A DNA stretch of 64,000 bases from assembly GCA_010015805.1 (NCBI GenBank), contig ML978138.1, positions 434,001-498,000 on the forward strand, in the 5' to 3' direction. The DNA is from Rhizodiscina lignyota. Its lineage: Eukaryota > Ascomycota > Dothideomycetes > Aulographales > Rhizodiscinaceae. The notes beneath the pieces are model-generated. The model was not told the origin of the DNA and did not search any database. It saw only the letters and a list, made by a program, of their open reading frames with translations. The translations under genes were made by a program, and so were the position numbers. The first letter of the stretch is position 1. The number at the start of each line of letters is the position of its first letter. Below are positions 63,857 to 64,000 of this stretch, one piece after another.

Positions 63857-64000
63857 TATTGAATCAGGGTCACAGTATTTTGCAAGCTGTTGTGGAGTCG
63901 TGATTTCTATGTGCATGCGGCAAATAATCACGACTTACAAATCTTAGTCTTGCTCTGACTTCGCTTTCACTGCCACCGTGACCGGCTCGCTCGGAGTGGG
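63857..64000. other. 3' flank of the alpha-glucosidase at the window edge
   Basis: The last 144 bp hold only the downstream flank. Nothing further can be called before the window ends. Confidence 0.5.

Noticed and set aside
1-64000. tRNA/rRNA genes, CRISPR arrays, transposons, LTR or virus-like elements
   Set aside because: I looked for tRNA T-loop motifs, terminal repeats, transposase or reverse-transcriptase motifs and spacer arrays and found none I could support by eye. A tRNAscan, Infernal or RepeatMasker run would be decisive.

Overview
The window reads as nuclear DNA of a filamentous ascomycete (Pezizomycotina). My best guess is Dothideomycetes, but that is inference and not proven by the sequence. 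The support is: genes on both strands with short introns (mostly 42-130 bp, GTNNGT donors, CTNAC-like branch sites, YAG acceptors); families typical of this group (a Zn2Cys6 regulator, a HET-domain protein, a SAT4/PTH11-type rhodopsin-domain protein, a DUF3431 protein, an AtuA/DUF4387 protein, Dal5-type MFS); and secreted carbohydrate enzymes. I saw no tRNA, rRNA, CRISPR array, transposon or viral relic. Splice junctions were worked out by hand from GT-AG sites and reading-frame continuity.

Layout. 0-6.2 kb: a Cys-rich, Ser-stalked single-pass membrane protein, the mitochondrial phosphate carrier, and a polytopic DUF3431 protein. 6.6-16.3 kb: a compact group with an MFS permease, an alpha/beta hydrolase, a Zn2Cys6 regulator, an AtuA-DUF4387 protein and a second hydrolase. 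It looks like a regulated catabolic cluster. 17-23 kb: a small two-exon protein, a four-TM protein, a rhodopsin-domain protein and a gene-poor stretch. 23.5-28.8 kb: a protein kinase with an unfamiliar N-terminal half, an SDR, and a METTL18/Hpm1-type histidine methyltransferase with an unusually long first intron. 29-36 kb: lipin/Pah1 phosphatidate phosphatase, divergent from a membrane-anchored FN3/coiled-coil protein. 36.7-40.4 kb: a second SDR and a divergent pair of F-box-like proteins separated by a diverged 120-bp tandem duplication. 41-46 kb: secreted GH92 mannosidase and an FAD monooxygenase. 46.5-51 kb: low-complexity DNA, a polytopic membrane protein and a HET-ZZ protein. 51.4-57.4 kb: an Ino4-like bHLH regulator that may splice into a 13-residue-repeat tail, divergent from a Munc13/Ync13-like C2 protein. 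57.8-63.9 kb: a secreted PL7/PL20-type lyase, divergent from a secreted GH31 alpha-glucosidase.

How the parts fit. The clearest functional unit is the 6.6-16.3 kb group: uptake (MFS), ester or lactone cleavage (two hydrolases), an AtuA-type step known from bacterial acyclic-terpene degradation, and its own regulator. CCG-N3-CGG sites lie in the regulator promoter and in the shared MFS/hydrolase promoter. Housekeeping functions (phosphate import, lipid phosphatase, ribosomal-protein methylation, exocytosis) are interspersed with accessory genes (HET, F-box-like, repeats).
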